Source of the DNA: a virus
DNA: 24,115 nucleotides
Direction: 5' to 3' (one strand)
IMG/VR virus record: IMGVR_UViG_3300006101_000064
Span: 1-24,115 of that record
In this document: positions 5,633 to 12,945 of the stretch, piece after piece
How positions within the stretch are numbered: position 1 is the first letter of the stretch
Layout of the letters: the number at the start of each line of letters is the position of its first letter
Program-made: the position numbers and the translations under genes
The notes under the pieces: generated by a model
Told to the model about the DNA's origin: nothing
The model's input: the letters and a program-made list of their open reading frames with translations, nothing else
Databases searched by the model: none

Positions 5633-7431
5633 TGCAAATAATTACAATCGACTTTGAGACTTATTACTCGCAAGAGTTTAGTCTCTCCAAGATGACGACA
5701 GAGGAATACGTTCGTGATGAGCGTTTCCAAGTTATTGGGTTTGCGTATCAGATAGATGATACTGAGCCACGTTGGGTGACTGGAACAACTGAGCATATTA
5801 AAGCGCAACTCGAAGCCCTGCCTTGGAAGGACTCGTATGCCTTAGCACACAATGCTGTGTTTGACGGTGCAATTATGTCGTTTATTTTTGGCATCAAACC
5901 TAAGATGTGGCTTGATACACTTAGTATGGCAAGGGCAACCGATGGCTTAGAGGCAGGAAACTCGCTTGCTAAACTTGCTCAACGCTATGAGTTAGGTGTC
6001 AAAGGCACGGAAGTTGTACAAGCACTTGGTTATCGTCGTGAGAATTTTAATCCTGCGGAACTTGAAGCCTACGGAAAATACTGTTGCAACGACGTCACTC
6101 TAACCTTTGACTTGTTTAATATATTGATTCAAAGGTTTTCTAAATCAGAACTGCAACTGATTGATCTGACTATTAGAATGTTTACTGAACCTGTACTTAG
6201 ACTCAACACGCCTGTACTGGAACAACATTTAATTAAAGTTAAAGCTCGCAAAGAAAAGTTACTTGAAGCTTGCGTATCAGATAAAGATACGTTGATGAGT
6301 AACCCAAAATTAGCTGAACTGCTTGAAGGACTTGGTGTTGAGATACCAATGAAGACCAGCCCTGCTACTGGAAAGGAAACGTATGCCTTCGCAAAAAACG
6401 ACGACGGGTTTAAAGCCCTTGCAGAACACCCTGACGAAAGAGTACAAGCGATTGTTGCAGCAAGATTGGGAACAAAATCAACTCTTGAAGAAACAAGAAC
6501 AGAAAGATTTATCTCTATCTCATTTCGAGGTGCGATGCCTGTCCCACTACGATACTACGCCGCACATACAGGACGTTGGGGAGGGGATGATAAACTCAAC
6601 CTTCAAAATTTACCGAGACAATCACCTATTAAATCAGCAATTACGGCGCCTAATGGATTCAAGCTTATTGATGCCGACTCGTCGCAAATCGAAGCAAGAA
6701 CCTTAGCATGGCTTGCAGGGCAGAATGACTTAGTTGAAGCATTTGAAAAGGGCGAAGATGTATACAAGATTATGGCATCGGCTATCTACGGCAAGGCTAG
6801 TGAAGAAATTACGAAGGATGAGAGGTTTGTGGGTAAGACGACCATCCTTGGTGCAGGCTACGGAATGGGGGCAGAAAAGTTTGCGCTTCAGCTTAAAACT
6901 TTTGGTGTTGAAATTGAGGTTGCGGAAGCAAAGCGAATCATCGATACGTATCGCAGCACATACCCACATATTGTTTCGCTATGGAAAGAAGCCAATAAAT
7001 CGTTGGACGCATTGCGGTCATCGCAAACTACAACGGTTGGGGTACAACCCCAAGCGCTCTATATAACAGAGAATGGGTTTGTTCTACCAAGTGGGCTGTT
7101 TCTCAATTATCCTGATCTACAAAAAGATGACGAGAACCAATACAGTTATCACTCACGCCGTGGTCGCATTAAGATATACGGCGGTAAAGTAGTTGAGAAT
7201 ATTTGTCAGGCTCTTGCTCGTTGCGTGATCGGTGAGCAAATGCTACGTATATCTAAGAAGTACAAAGTTGCTTTGACTGTACATGATGCGGTTATGGCAG
7301 TTGTACCTGAAGCTGAAGCTGAGGAAGCACAGAAGTACGTTGAAGAATGTATGCGTTGGAGACCTGAATGGGCTAAGACATTACCACTCAACTGCGAGTC
7401 AGGTATCGGAGACAACTATGCAGAATGTTAA
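5632..7431 (+). CDS. DNA polymerase I (family A) with 3'-5' exonuclease
   Basis: 599 residues, starting in a TAATG overlap. The exonuclease is DEDDy-type: IDFE (D7, E9), AHNAVFD (N74, D78) and Y150-CCN-D154. The polymerase has motif A (DADSSQIEAR, D347 or D349 to E354), motif B/O-helix (R398...K402...GY, Y410) and motif C (VHD, 550-552). There is no 5'-nuclease domain, as usual for short phage replicative PolA. Y410 in the O-helix is the residue type associated with ready use of dideoxynucleotides, as in T7 polymerase. It should be the replicative polymerase, working with the primase-helicase at 14493. The length is normal for the group and no catalytic residue is missing. Confidence 0.93.
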   Translation: MQIITIDFETYYSQEFSLSKMTTEEYVRDERFQVIGFAYQIDDTEPRWVTGTTEHIKAQLEALPWKDSYALAHNAVFDGAIMSFIFGIKPKMWLDTLSMARATDGLEAGNSLAKLAQRYELGVKGTEVVQALGYRRENFNPAELEAYGKYCCNDVTLTFDLFNILIQRFSKSELQLIDLTIRMFTEPVLRLNTPVLEQHLIKVKARKEKLLEACVSDKDTLMSNPKLAELLEGLGVEIPMKTSPATGKETYAFAKNDDGFKALAEHPDERVQAIVAARLGTKSTLEETRTERFISISFRGAMPVPLRYYAAHTGRWGGDDKLNLQNLPRQSPIKSAITAPNGFKLIDADSSQIEARTLAWLAGQNDLVEAFEKGEDVYKIMASAIYGKASEEITKDERFVGKTTILGAGYGMGAEKFALQLKTFGVEIEVAEAKRIIDTYRSTYPHIVSLWKEANKSLDALRSSQTTTVGVQPQALYITENGFVLPSGLFLNYPDLQKDDENQYSYHSRRGRIKIYGGKVVENICQALARCVIGEQMLRISKKYKVALTVHDAVMAVVPEAEAEEAQKYVEECMRWRPEWAKTLPLNCESGIGDNYAEC

Positions 7432-8092
7432 GTGGTCTTATTCCTCATTAACTTTGTTTCAACAATGCCCACGCAAGTATTTCCATTTGCGTGTACTCAA
7501 AGATGTAGTTGAGCCTGAGTCACCTGCCATGCTATACGGTACGCAAGTACACGAAGCTGCTGAACTATATGTCAAAGATGGAACGAAGATACCGGAGAAG
7601 TTTGCATTCATTAAGCCAGTATTGGATACTCTTATTGCTACACCTGGTACAAAGCTTTGTGAATACAAGATGGGTTTAACAAAGGATAAAGAACCATGTG
7701 ACTTCTTTGCTGAAGATGTTTGGTTCAGAGGTGTTGCAGATTTGCTTATATTAAATGGCAGTACGGCTTATGTTGTAGATTACAAGACAGGCAAGAGCGC
7801 ACAGTACGCTGATAAGAAACAACTCGAGTTAATGGCGCTGGCTGTATTTAAACATTTCCCTGTTATAGAAAGAGTAAAAGCGGGATTAGTATTTCTTGTA
7901 TCCGAGGAGTTTGTGAGGGAGCAGTACAACGTAGACATACAGGATGAGCGTTGGGCTATGTGGGATAGTGAAATTAAGCGTATTGAAGATGCAATTGAAA
8001 ACGATACGTGGAATCCGAAGCAGAACTTTACTTGCAAGAAGTTTTGCCTAATTGAACATTGTGAACATAACGGAAAAGGAACTTATAGATGA
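7418..8092 (+). CDS. RecB/Cas4-like PD-(D/E)XK exonuclease with four-Cys Fe-S signature
   Basis: The ATG at 7418 (SD CGGAG) overlaps the polymerase stop by 14 bp; an open frame extends upstream into the polymerase gene but is a shadow. 224 residues. Motifs are SYSSLTLFQQCPRKY (C17), H45 in GTQVHE, D108 in RGVADLL, D121-Y-K123 in VVDYKTGK and the Q135 motif. The C-terminus has C206-x3-C210-x4-C215. One N-terminal plus three C-terminal Cys is the layout that holds a 4Fe-4S cluster in Cas4 and AddB-type nucleases. It is likely a 5'- or 3'-ssDNA exonuclease for end processing and recombination. The presence of the cluster is inferred. Confidence 0.85.
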   Translation: MQNVKWSYSSLTLFQQCPRKYFHLRVLKDVVEPESPAMLYGTQVHEAAELYVKDGTKIPEKFAFIKPVLDTLIATPGTKLCEYKMGLTKDKEPCDFFAEDVWFRGVADLLILNGSTAYVVDYKTGKSAQYADKKQLELMALAVFKHFPVIERVKAGLVFLVSEEFVREQYNVDIQDERWAMWDSEIKRIEDAIENDTWNPKQNFTCKKFCLIEHCEHNGKGTYR

Positions 8093-8382
8093 GTAACGTA
8101 CCAAATCAAATTGTAAATTTACAAAAGATACAAGATGAAGCTGATAAACATGAAGCGTTTGTCGCTGAACAATACCAAGAAGCAATTATCAGTAACGAAG
8201 GGCTTGATGCAGGTCTAACAGTTGAAGGTCAACTTGAACGTAGATTTAAAGAATTGTTTATGCGTGTGTATAGCACACATATATACCCCGAGATACACAG
8301 AGCCGTTAACACAGAAGTTGCTGACGCTGCAATGAGACTTGGTAGACAACTTGGCACAATAAACAACGTACCAAAAAAATAA
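8089..8382 (+). CDS. Hypothetical protein, 97 aa
   Basis: It begins in an ATGA overlap with the nuclease gene, behind AAAGGAA. The product is acidic and helical, with an N-terminal coiled-coil-prone stretch (IVNLQKIQDEADKHEAF) and no Cys. A VYSTHIYPEIHRAVN segment lies in the second half. I do not recognise a family. Its close coupling to the exonuclease suggests co-expression only. Confidence 0.55.
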   Translation: MSNVPNQIVNLQKIQDEADKHEAFVAEQYQEAIISNEGLDAGLTVEGQLERRFKELFMRVYSTHIYPEIHRAVNTEVADAAMRLGRQLGTINNVPKK

Positions 8383-8588
8383 TGATTACAGATCAAGACA
8401 AAGAATACTTACGACATCTATATGCAATGTTTGTGCTAAATGGGTTGTTGTCAAGACTTAATCCTGATGAAGTACATACAGATAAAGTATGGCAATTTGT
8501 AGATGAAATAATCGAAACAAGCGAACCAAAACAAGCAGGCATTGCATCAATAAAAAGGAAAAAGAAAAGTGAGACCAACACCATATGA
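8382..8588 (+). CDS. Small hypothetical phage protein, 68 aa
   Basis: TAATG overlap with the preceding gene. It is a helical protein with YLRHLYAMFVLNGLLSRLNPDE, then VWQFVDEIIET and a basic GIASIKRKKK tail. The whole pattern is familiar from small phage proteins of unknown role, but I cannot name a family. The basic tail could bind nucleic acid; this is a guess. Confidence 0.55.
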   Translation: MITDQDKEYLRHLYAMFVLNGLLSRLNPDEVHTDKVWQFVDEIIETSEPKQAGIASIKRKKKSETNTI

Positions 8589-8781
8589 CACAGGCAAAGT
8601 AAAGATCGGTATCTACTATGAGCCGAAGGTTAACTACTACAACCCCGATCAAGACTGGGTACAGAAAGCATTGCTTGGTGTAGAGACATCATGGACAACC
8701 GACATCGTAGTTATAACGGCTATGTATGCACTATTGATCTATGCGTTTATGGGACTAATGACTAGGGGGTACTATGAATAA
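8569..8781 (+). CDS. Small single-pass membrane protein, 70 aa (GTG start)
   Basis: The start is GTG at 8569 with an AAAAAGGAA SD, overlapping the previous gene by 20 bp; no ATG is available at the proper place. Residues 1-35 are polar and Tyr-rich. Residues about 43-62 (DIVVITAMYALLIYAFMGLM) form one membrane segment. It ends in MTRGYYE. It is probably an inner-membrane peptide of the early phage region, with no known family. Confidence 0.5.
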   Translation: MRPTPYDTGKVKIGIYYEPKVNYYNPDQDWVQKALLGVETSWTTDIVVITAMYALLIYAFMGLMTRGYYE

Positions 8782-9091
8782 AGAAGTAACACAAGAGCAG
8801 GGTGAGCAGTTAGCAAGACTTGGATGGCAAGAAATTGATTGTCCGATTTGTGGAGGTGGTGCACGAGCGTTTCCAAAGCAAGAGCAAGGTGAGCCTGTGG
8901 GTAAGTTTGCAAAGTTTACCGATGGCATTTGGCGAGAAGTCACAGACGGGTCTGCTGGAGTGCCTCTCTATACTCATTCTAAAGAATGGGTAGGGTTAAC
9001 TGATGAAGATGATATTGATTGGGAAGAAGGCGACAGTTTAAGAGATTTGTTTAAAGCAATAGAGTCTAAGTTGAAGGAGAAAAACACATGA
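8774..9091 (+). CDS. Small phage protein with CPICGG and GEPVG...PLYTH signature, 105 aa
   Basis: The ATG at 8774 follows AGGGGG. Residues about 20-25 are CPICGG, half of a zinc-ribbon knuckle with no second Cys pair. A GEPVGKF... to GVPLYTH segment follows; this EPV-to-LYT pattern recurs in many small proteins of temperate and lytic proteobacterial phages, all of unknown function. The C-terminal 30 residues are very acidic (DEDDIDWEEGD) and end in KLKEKNT, the repeated junction described below. It is a real gene by SD, coupling and family resemblance. Confidence 0.6.
   Translation: MNKEVTQEQGEQLARLGWQEIDCPICGGGARAFPKQEQGEPVGKFAKFTDGIWREVTDGSAGVPLYTHSKEWVGLTDEDDIDWEEGDSLRDLFKAIESKLKEKNT
9065..9091 (+). 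repeat. Stop-start junction repeat, copy A
   Basis: This 27-nt stretch encodes KLKEKNT and contains the SD (AAGGAGA) and the ATGA start of the next gene. It matches copy B at 21 of 27 positions. Confidence 0.6.
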
Positions 9092-9315
9092 CACCCGCAG
9101 AATTACTTCACAAAGATGCGGCAGGGTATGCAACCAACCGCAAACTTGCTTACATCGGGCTGATGAATAAAAAAGAAGTTGATCATATGACTGAAGATGC
9201 TCTTAATGGGATATGGCTTGCTCACTATGAAGGCTACAGGGAGGGTTATTGGGTTGCCACTGGTGATGTTAAATTTTCAACCGACCCCGCTAAATTAAAG
9301 AATAAGAACACATGA
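9088..9315 (+). CDS. Hypothetical protein, 75 aa
   Basis: ATGA overlap, SD AAGGAGA. It contains HYEGYREGYWVATGD in the middle and a mixed, charged remainder; there is no membrane span or metal site. It ends in KLKNKNT. I do not recognise a family. It is flanked on both sides by the same junction repeat, which suggests that it may have been gained as a cassette. Confidence 0.5.
   Translation: MTPAELLHKDAAGYATNRKLAYIGLMNKKEVDHMTEDALNGIWLAHYEGYREGYWVATGDVKFSTDPAKLKNKNT
9289..9315 (+). repeat. Stop-start junction repeat, copy B
   Basis: It encodes AKLKNKNT-stop and carries the SD (TTAAAGAATAAG, weak) and the ATGA of the 45-aa gene. It is identical to copy C except for one base (26 of 27). Confidence 0.7.
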
Positions 9316-9449
9316 TTACATTTACATACGGACAAATTTTTTTAATCATTGGGTTAAGCATTGTTGATGGCGTTTTGCTTGGTTTTATTTTGACCACGCA
9401 TTTTATTAGCAAAGAAAGAAAAGCTAAATTAAAGGATAAGAACACATGA
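9312..9449 (+). CDS. 45-aa membrane peptide
   Basis: It lies between two copies of the junction repeat and begins in an ATGA overlap. Residues about 8-29 (an uncharged Ile/Leu/Gly run with one Asp) form a membrane span, followed by a basic tail (KERKAKLKDKNT). The topology is probably N-out, C-in by the positive-inside rule. It may be a small inner-membrane protein; the function is unknown. Its reality rests on the tight coupling and hydrophobic profile. Confidence 0.5.
   Translation: MITFTYGQIFLIIGLSIVDGVLLGFILTTHFISKERKAKLKDKNT
9423..9449 (+). repeat. Stop-start junction repeat, copy C
   Basis: It encodes AKLKDKNT-stop, with SD AAAGGATAAG and the ATGA of the 37-aa gene. It differs from copy B by one base. 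Confidence 0.7.
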
Positions 9450-9559
9450 ATGATGTACTGGATGCGTTGATACTTATAGCAGTACTTGGGCTGGGTGCAG
9501 TATGGATAACCGCTGTATTTTGCTATGTGTTATTTATACTGGGGGTGTATGATGACTGA
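9446..9559 (+). CDS. 37-aa membrane peptide
   Basis: It starts in the ATGA of junction copy C. After MNDVLD, almost the whole product (residues 7-34) is one hydrophobic helix with a Trp, and it ends in YDD. It carries no positive charges. It overlaps the next gene by 11 bp. It is possibly a small inner-membrane peptide that affects host physiology; no family is recognised. Confidence 0.45.
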   Translation: MNDVLDALILIAVLGLGAVWITAVFCYVLFILGVYDD

Positions 9560-9743
9560 AGAAGAGATATTTGCATTAGCCATAAAAGCAGATTTATACC
9601 TAGATTCAGATGAATCAGTTATTAAATTTGGGAAACTAATAGCAGAAAAAGAACGTGAGGAGTGTGCAAAGATATGTGAAGAATCTGAGTATCCTGATGG
9701 AATTGATTTAGCTTATTTAATTCGAGCAAGGGGACAAGAATGA
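9549..9743 (+). CDS. Small phage protein of the EREECAK type, 64 aa
   Basis: The start is ATG 9549 or the adjacent ATG 9552, after CTGGGGGTG. The protein is helical and acidic, with KEREECAKICEE followed by LIRARGQE at the C-terminus. This EREECAK...IRARG pattern is widespread in small proteins of proteobacterial phages; no biochemical role is known to me. It overlaps the following gene by 4 bp (ATGA). Confidence 0.6.
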   Translation: MMTEEEIFALAIKADLYLDSDESVIKFGKLIAEKEREECAKICEESEYPDGIDLAYLIRARGQE

Positions 9744-10048
9744 GTGATGGTGGAAAAGGGTCTAAGCAAAGACCAACAGATCATAATAAGTTTGCAAGTA
9801 ATTTTGATTTAATTTTTAGGAGTAAACCGATGGACGAAGAAACAAGAGAGATTGACCTACAACTTGGGGATGCGCTATCAGAATTATCTTTGTATAAAGA
9901 TGCAGTAAATGAAGCTACTGTTATATGCGAAAACGTAGATCATGGACGATATGGCGATGCACTTGTACACGTACAAAAATTCTATGCTAAATTAGAAACT
10001 ATACGCCAGTACAAATCTAAACAAGTTGACATGGATGGTAGATGCTGA
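9740..10048 (+). CDS. GGKGSKQRP protein fused to a helical domain, 102 aa; possible internal start
   Basis: Residues 1-30 (starting MSDGGKGSKQRP and ending DLIFRSKP) match a small phage peptide type that normally stops around residue 30-40. Here the frame runs on into a helical acidic domain (31-102, with two Cys). At codon 31 (base 9830) there is an in-frame ATG with SD AGGAGT six bases upstream, as good as the first start. Either two former genes were joined by loss of a stop codon, or one gene makes a long and a short product. The function is unknown. Confidence 0.55.
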   Translation: MSDGGKGSKQRPTDHNKFASNFDLIFRSKPMDEETREIDLQLGDALSELSLYKDAVNEATVICENVDHGRYGDALVHVQKFYAKLETIRQYKSKQVDMDGRC

Positions 10049-10215
10049 TGATTGAGAAGATTAATACGTTTGAGAGTAGGCGTGGAGAAGAACGCGGTAC
10101 TTTAAAAACAATCCATAGAATAATTTATCGTTGCTCAGTCTGCGGAAAAATGTTTGGCTTAAAAGAAGAAGCCGAAGTTCATAAACATAACGAAATAAGC
10201 GAAGGAGACAAATGA
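10048..10215 (+). CDS. 55-aa C2H2-like zinc-finger protein
   Basis: It starts in a TGATG overlap with the previous gene. The N-terminal half is basic. C29-x2-C32 and H45/H47 form a C2H2-type zinc site (CSVCGKMFG...EVHKH). It is probably a small nucleic-acid- or protein-binding factor. It ends in an ATGA overlap with another Cys-rich small protein. Confidence 0.55.
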   Translation: MIEKINTFESRRGEERGTLKTIHRIIYRCSVCGKMFGLKEEAEVHKHNEISEGDK

Positions 10216-10415
10216 AATGCCCGAAATGCGACCATACGAAATCGATGGTAGTGGAGTCAAGGAAATCTCCCGACCACGAGAACTTAAGGAAACGATACTG
10301 CCTGAAATGCTATGCAACATTTCTGACAAAGGAAGTACTGCACGAAGGAAAACTAAGCCGAGCAGACAAGATACAGACACGCAACAACAATGGCCTTTTC
10401 CAACCACGCTTTTAA
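10212..10415 (+). CDS. Zinc-ribbon protein resembling the NrdR N-terminus, 67 aa
   Basis: ATGA overlap, SD GAAGGAG. Two Cys pairs are present, C3-x2-C6 and C30-x2-C33. Between them lies VVESR...LRKRYCLKC, which follows the zinc ribbon of NrdR, the repressor of ribonucleotide reductase genes. The ATP-cone that NrdR needs is absent. It may be a phage transcription factor or an antagonist of NrdR or related host proteins; only the zinc ribbon is supported. An overlapping frame from 10217 is a shadow. Confidence 0.6.
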   Translation: MKCPKCDHTKSMVVESRKSPDHENLRKRYCLKCYATFLTKEVLHEGKLSRADKIQTRNNNGLFQPRF

Positions 10416-10470
10416 CAAAGATAGGCAAGCCATTAAAGTTTAACCCAAGTAACCATGAGGAGGCAACATT

Positions 10471-10701
10471 TTGAACGTAGATGAAAAACAAGTGGGCGGC
10501 ACACACTATAAAGATATGTCAATACAACCTTGGACTGTAATGGAAGCAGTACTTTCTATAGAGGAATTTAGAGGGTTTTTAAAAGGAAACATAATTAAGT
10601 ACTCTATGCGCCAAGGACGTAAGGATAGTGACGATGGCGGCAAAGCTTTGCATTATCTGCAAAAGTTGAAAGCTATGGAGGAAAAAGATACAATGTTCTA
10701 A
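10471..10701 (+). CDS. DUF3310 protein (T7 gp1.7-like), 76 aa, TTG start
   Basis: The start is TTG at 10471, 7 nt after GAGGAGG, the strongest SD nearby; an ATG at 10454 leads only to a short dead end. GGTHYKDMSIQPW (9-21), the LKGNIIKYSMRQGRK helix and the GGKALHYLQKL end are the diagnostic blocks of DUF3310. The family includes T7 gp1.7, a nucleotide kinase. This is the short, domain-only form. A role in nucleotide metabolism during replication is plausible from the family. Confidence 0.85.
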   Translation: MNVDEKQVGGTHYKDMSIQPWTVMEAVLSIEEFRGFLKGNIIKYSMRQGRKDSDDGGKALHYLQKLKAMEEKDTMF

Positions 10702-10712
10702 AGGAGAACACT

Positions 10713-10991
10713 ATGCCATACGTTAACAAACCAAGACCGTACAAAAAAGAATACGAACAACAAAAGGCTCGTAATGAACAACCAAAACGCAACGCTAGGG
10801 CAAGAGCAAGATATAAGCTTGATAGTGAAGGGGTGGACAGGACAGGCAAGGACATCGACCATTCCATACCATTATCAAAAGGCGGCACTAACGCACCCTC
10901 AAATCTCAAGCTCAAGTCCCCAAGTGCAAACCGCAGTTTCTCCCGTAATTCAGACCACACGGTCAAAGTCAACAAACCCAAGCGAAAGTAA
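10713..10991 (+). CDS. HNH endonuclease-like small protein, 92 aa
   Basis: The ATG follows AAAGGAGAACACT. A basic N-terminus (1-35) is followed by an HNH core: D49-H50, SKGGTN (N60), SNL (N64) and N73 in SANRSF. There are no zinc-knuckle Cys, so it is the short, compact form seen in phages near helicases and nucleases. It could be a free-standing homing-type nuclease or a replication/packaging nicking enzyme. The core residues appear complete. Confidence 0.7.
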   Translation: MPYVNKPRPYKKEYEQQKARNEQPKRNARARARYKLDSEGVDRTGKDIDHSIPLSKGGTNAPSNLKLKSPSANRSFSRNSDHTVKVNKPKRK

Positions 10992-11010
10992 TTTTGCGAT
11001 TACGCTTCGG

Positions 11011-11514
11011 ATGTTCTTTGAAAAGAATGGATGGGAATTTAGGGAAGAATATGAAATTAAAAAGTCTGGTAAACGCATAGACTTTTGTGTTAAAGCTCCG
11101 TATCAAGGCGGTCATATATTCTTTGGGGTTGAATGCAAGCGGGACCTCAATGATGCAACCAATGCTACAGTATTAGCCGATCACTTTGAGCAAGCCGTAG
11201 CATATTCCCGTTCTCTTAATATGCCAGTGTTTCTTGCACCGGTCATGACCCAATATACCCAGAGTAGTTTATACGCAGGTGGACATAAGCTTCGTGCTAT
11301 GTCAGCATTATCTGTATTCGGCGGTAGGTGTAACGTAGGTTTATTGGCAATTAATAGAAGCGTATGGCAAAACAAAGTTAGCGTAAACACCTATATGATT
11401 TTACGTGGCGGTTCGTTTTGGAACGAACGAGACGGATTTAACCCACAGAGAATGCAGATGGTCACATCTACAGGCTCATCAAAAGACAGAGAAGATATAA
11501 AGATATGGCGGTAG
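11011..11514 (+). CDS. PD-(D/E)XK nuclease, about 167 aa (start uncertain)
   Basis: Catalytic residues are D24 (KRIDFCV) and E41-C-K43 (GVECK), with E13/E15 earlier, typical of restriction-endonuclease-like folds. The frame is open upstream to an ATG at 10774, deep inside the HNH gene; those extra 79 residues are Ser/Thr/Pro-rich and look like a shadow of the HNH frame. The ATG at 11011 has only a weak SD and cuts the first helix short, so a non-ATG start just upstream is possible. It overlaps the SNF2 helicase start by 10 bp, and the pair probably works together on DNA structure or branch processing. Confidence 0.65.
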   Translation: MFFEKNGWEFREEYEIKKSGKRIDFCVKAPYQGGHIFFGVECKRDLNDATNATVLADHFEQAVAYSRSLNMPVFLAPVMTQYTQSSLYAGGHKLRAMSALSVFGGRCNVGLLAINRSVWQNKVSVNTYMILRGGSFWNERDGFNPQRMQMVTSTGSSKDREDIKIWR

Positions 11515-12884
11515 TACAAAGATATACATGGCCTGGCGTACACCCACCGATGGCACATCAGAAAACAACGGCAGATTTCTTATCAACTAATCCACGTGCG
11601 TTTTGTTTTAATGAACAAGGCACAGGCAAAACAGCATCAGCTATCTGGGCATCAGACTTTTTGCTACTAACAAAACAAATAAGACGAGTTCTTATTATTT
11701 GCCCACTATCCATTATGGATTCAGCTTGGAGAGCAGATTTGTTTAAATTTGCTATACACCGCAAAGCTAGTATTGCATACGGCACAAGAACAAAACGTCA
11801 AACAATTATTAATAGTGATGCCGAATACGTCATTATTAATTACGATGGTATTGAGATTGTTGCTAGTGAAATCAAAGAGGGTAACTTTGATTTAATCATA
11901 ATAGATGAAGCTAACGCATATAAGAATCCGCAAACCAAACGTTGGAAAACTCTTAATCAAATCATAACGCCTGATACTTGGCTATGGCTTATGACGGGAA
12001 CACCTGCTGCTCAGAGTCCAACCGATGCGTTTGGATTAGCTAAGCTTTGTGTACCACATAAAGTACCTCGGTTCTTTGGGTCGTTTAGAGATATGACCAT
12101 GAGGAATATTAGCAAGTTCAAATGGATACCGAAGCCGGAAGCTAACGACATAGTATTCAATGCGCTTCAACCCGCTATTCGGTTTACTAAAGAAGAATGT
12201 TTAGACCTTCCTGATGTTACGCATGTATTTAGAGATGCGCCACTTACTGCCCAGCAACAGAAGTACTATTCTATTTTAAAGAAGCAGATGTTAATAACCG
12301 CCGCGGGCGAGGACATATCAGGCGCAACTGCGGCAGTAAATATGAATAAGCTATTGCAAATATCAGGCGGTGCAGTCTATTCCGATACAGGCGAAATAAT
12401 TGAGTTTGATGTTAGCAACAGGCTTAGCGTAATTGAAGAAGTCATTAACGAAGCTAGTCATAAAGTATTGATCTTTGTGCCATTCACTCACACCATTAAA
12501 TTATTATCCGACCATTTAACTAGGGTAGGAATATCAAACGAAATTATTAACGGTGATGTTCCAGTCGGTCAAAGGACTACAATATTTAAACAATTCCAAG
12601 AACAAGACAACCCAAGAGTATTAGTTATACAACCGCAAGCTGCGGCACACGGGGTTACACTTACAGCTGCTAACGTTATCGTGTGGTATTCTCCAGTCTC
12701 CTCAACCGAAACCTATCTACAAGCTAACGCACGTATTAATAGGAAAGGTCAAAAGAACTCTATGACTATAGTACATATTAAAGGTAGTTCGATAGAGGAG
12801 CGTATGTATAACCTGCTTCAATCTAAGCTTGATGTACATACAAAGCTAATAGATTTATATAAAAATGAATTAGAAGATACTTGA
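11505..12884 (+). CDS. SNF2/DEAD-like DNA helicase, 459 aa
   Basis: Superfamily 2 motifs are in order: HQ at 18-19, motif I EQGTGKT (37-43), motif II DEAN (134-137), motif III MTGTP (163-167), and motif VI QANARINRKGQ (406-416). The RIxRxGQ form is typical of SNF2-type translocases. The length is close to the minimal phage version, with no accessory domains. Phage relatives are thought to drive branch migration, recombination or replication restart. It sits behind two nuclease genes and ends at a TGA that overlaps the -35 of the next promoter. Confidence 0.88.
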   Translation: MAVVQRYTWPGVHPPMAHQKTTADFLSTNPRAFCFNEQGTGKTASAIWASDFLLLTKQIRRVLIICPLSIMDSAWRADLFKFAIHRKASIAYGTRTKRQTIINSDAEYVIINYDGIEIVASEIKEGNFDLIIIDEANAYKNPQTKRWKTLNQIITPDTWLWLMTGTPAAQSPTDAFGLAKLCVPHKVPRFFGSFRDMTMRNISKFKWIPKPEANDIVFNALQPAIRFTKEECLDLPDVTHVFRDAPLTAQQQKYYSILKKQMLITAAGEDISGATAAVNMNKLLQISGGAVYSDTGEIIEFDVSNRLSVIEEVINEASHKVLIFVPFTHTIKLLSDHLTRVGISNEIINGDVPVGQRTTIFKQFQEQDNPRVLVIQPQAAAHGVTLTAANVIVWYSPVSSTETYLQANARINRKGQKNSMTIVHIKGSSIEERMYNLLQSKLDVHTKLIDLYKNELEDT

Positions 12885-12908
12885 CTTAGTAAAGTTTTAG
12901 TGTACAAT
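12881..12908 (+). promoter_or_regulatory. Sigma70-like promoter for the primase-helicase operon
   Basis: TTGACT (12881-12886), a 16-bp spacer and TACAAT (12903-12908). The -35 shares bases with the stop codon of the helicase gene. The ATG of the next gene is 38 bp downstream of the -10. Confidence 0.6.
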
Positions 12909-12945
12909 ACTATCTCTCGTTAACAATAATATAAAGGAAAAGCAA

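Noticed and set aside
10217-10474. 85-codon frame overlapping the NrdR-like gene
   Set aside because: The other frame carries two C-x2-C pairs and a good SD; this one has no family resemblance and weak initiation.
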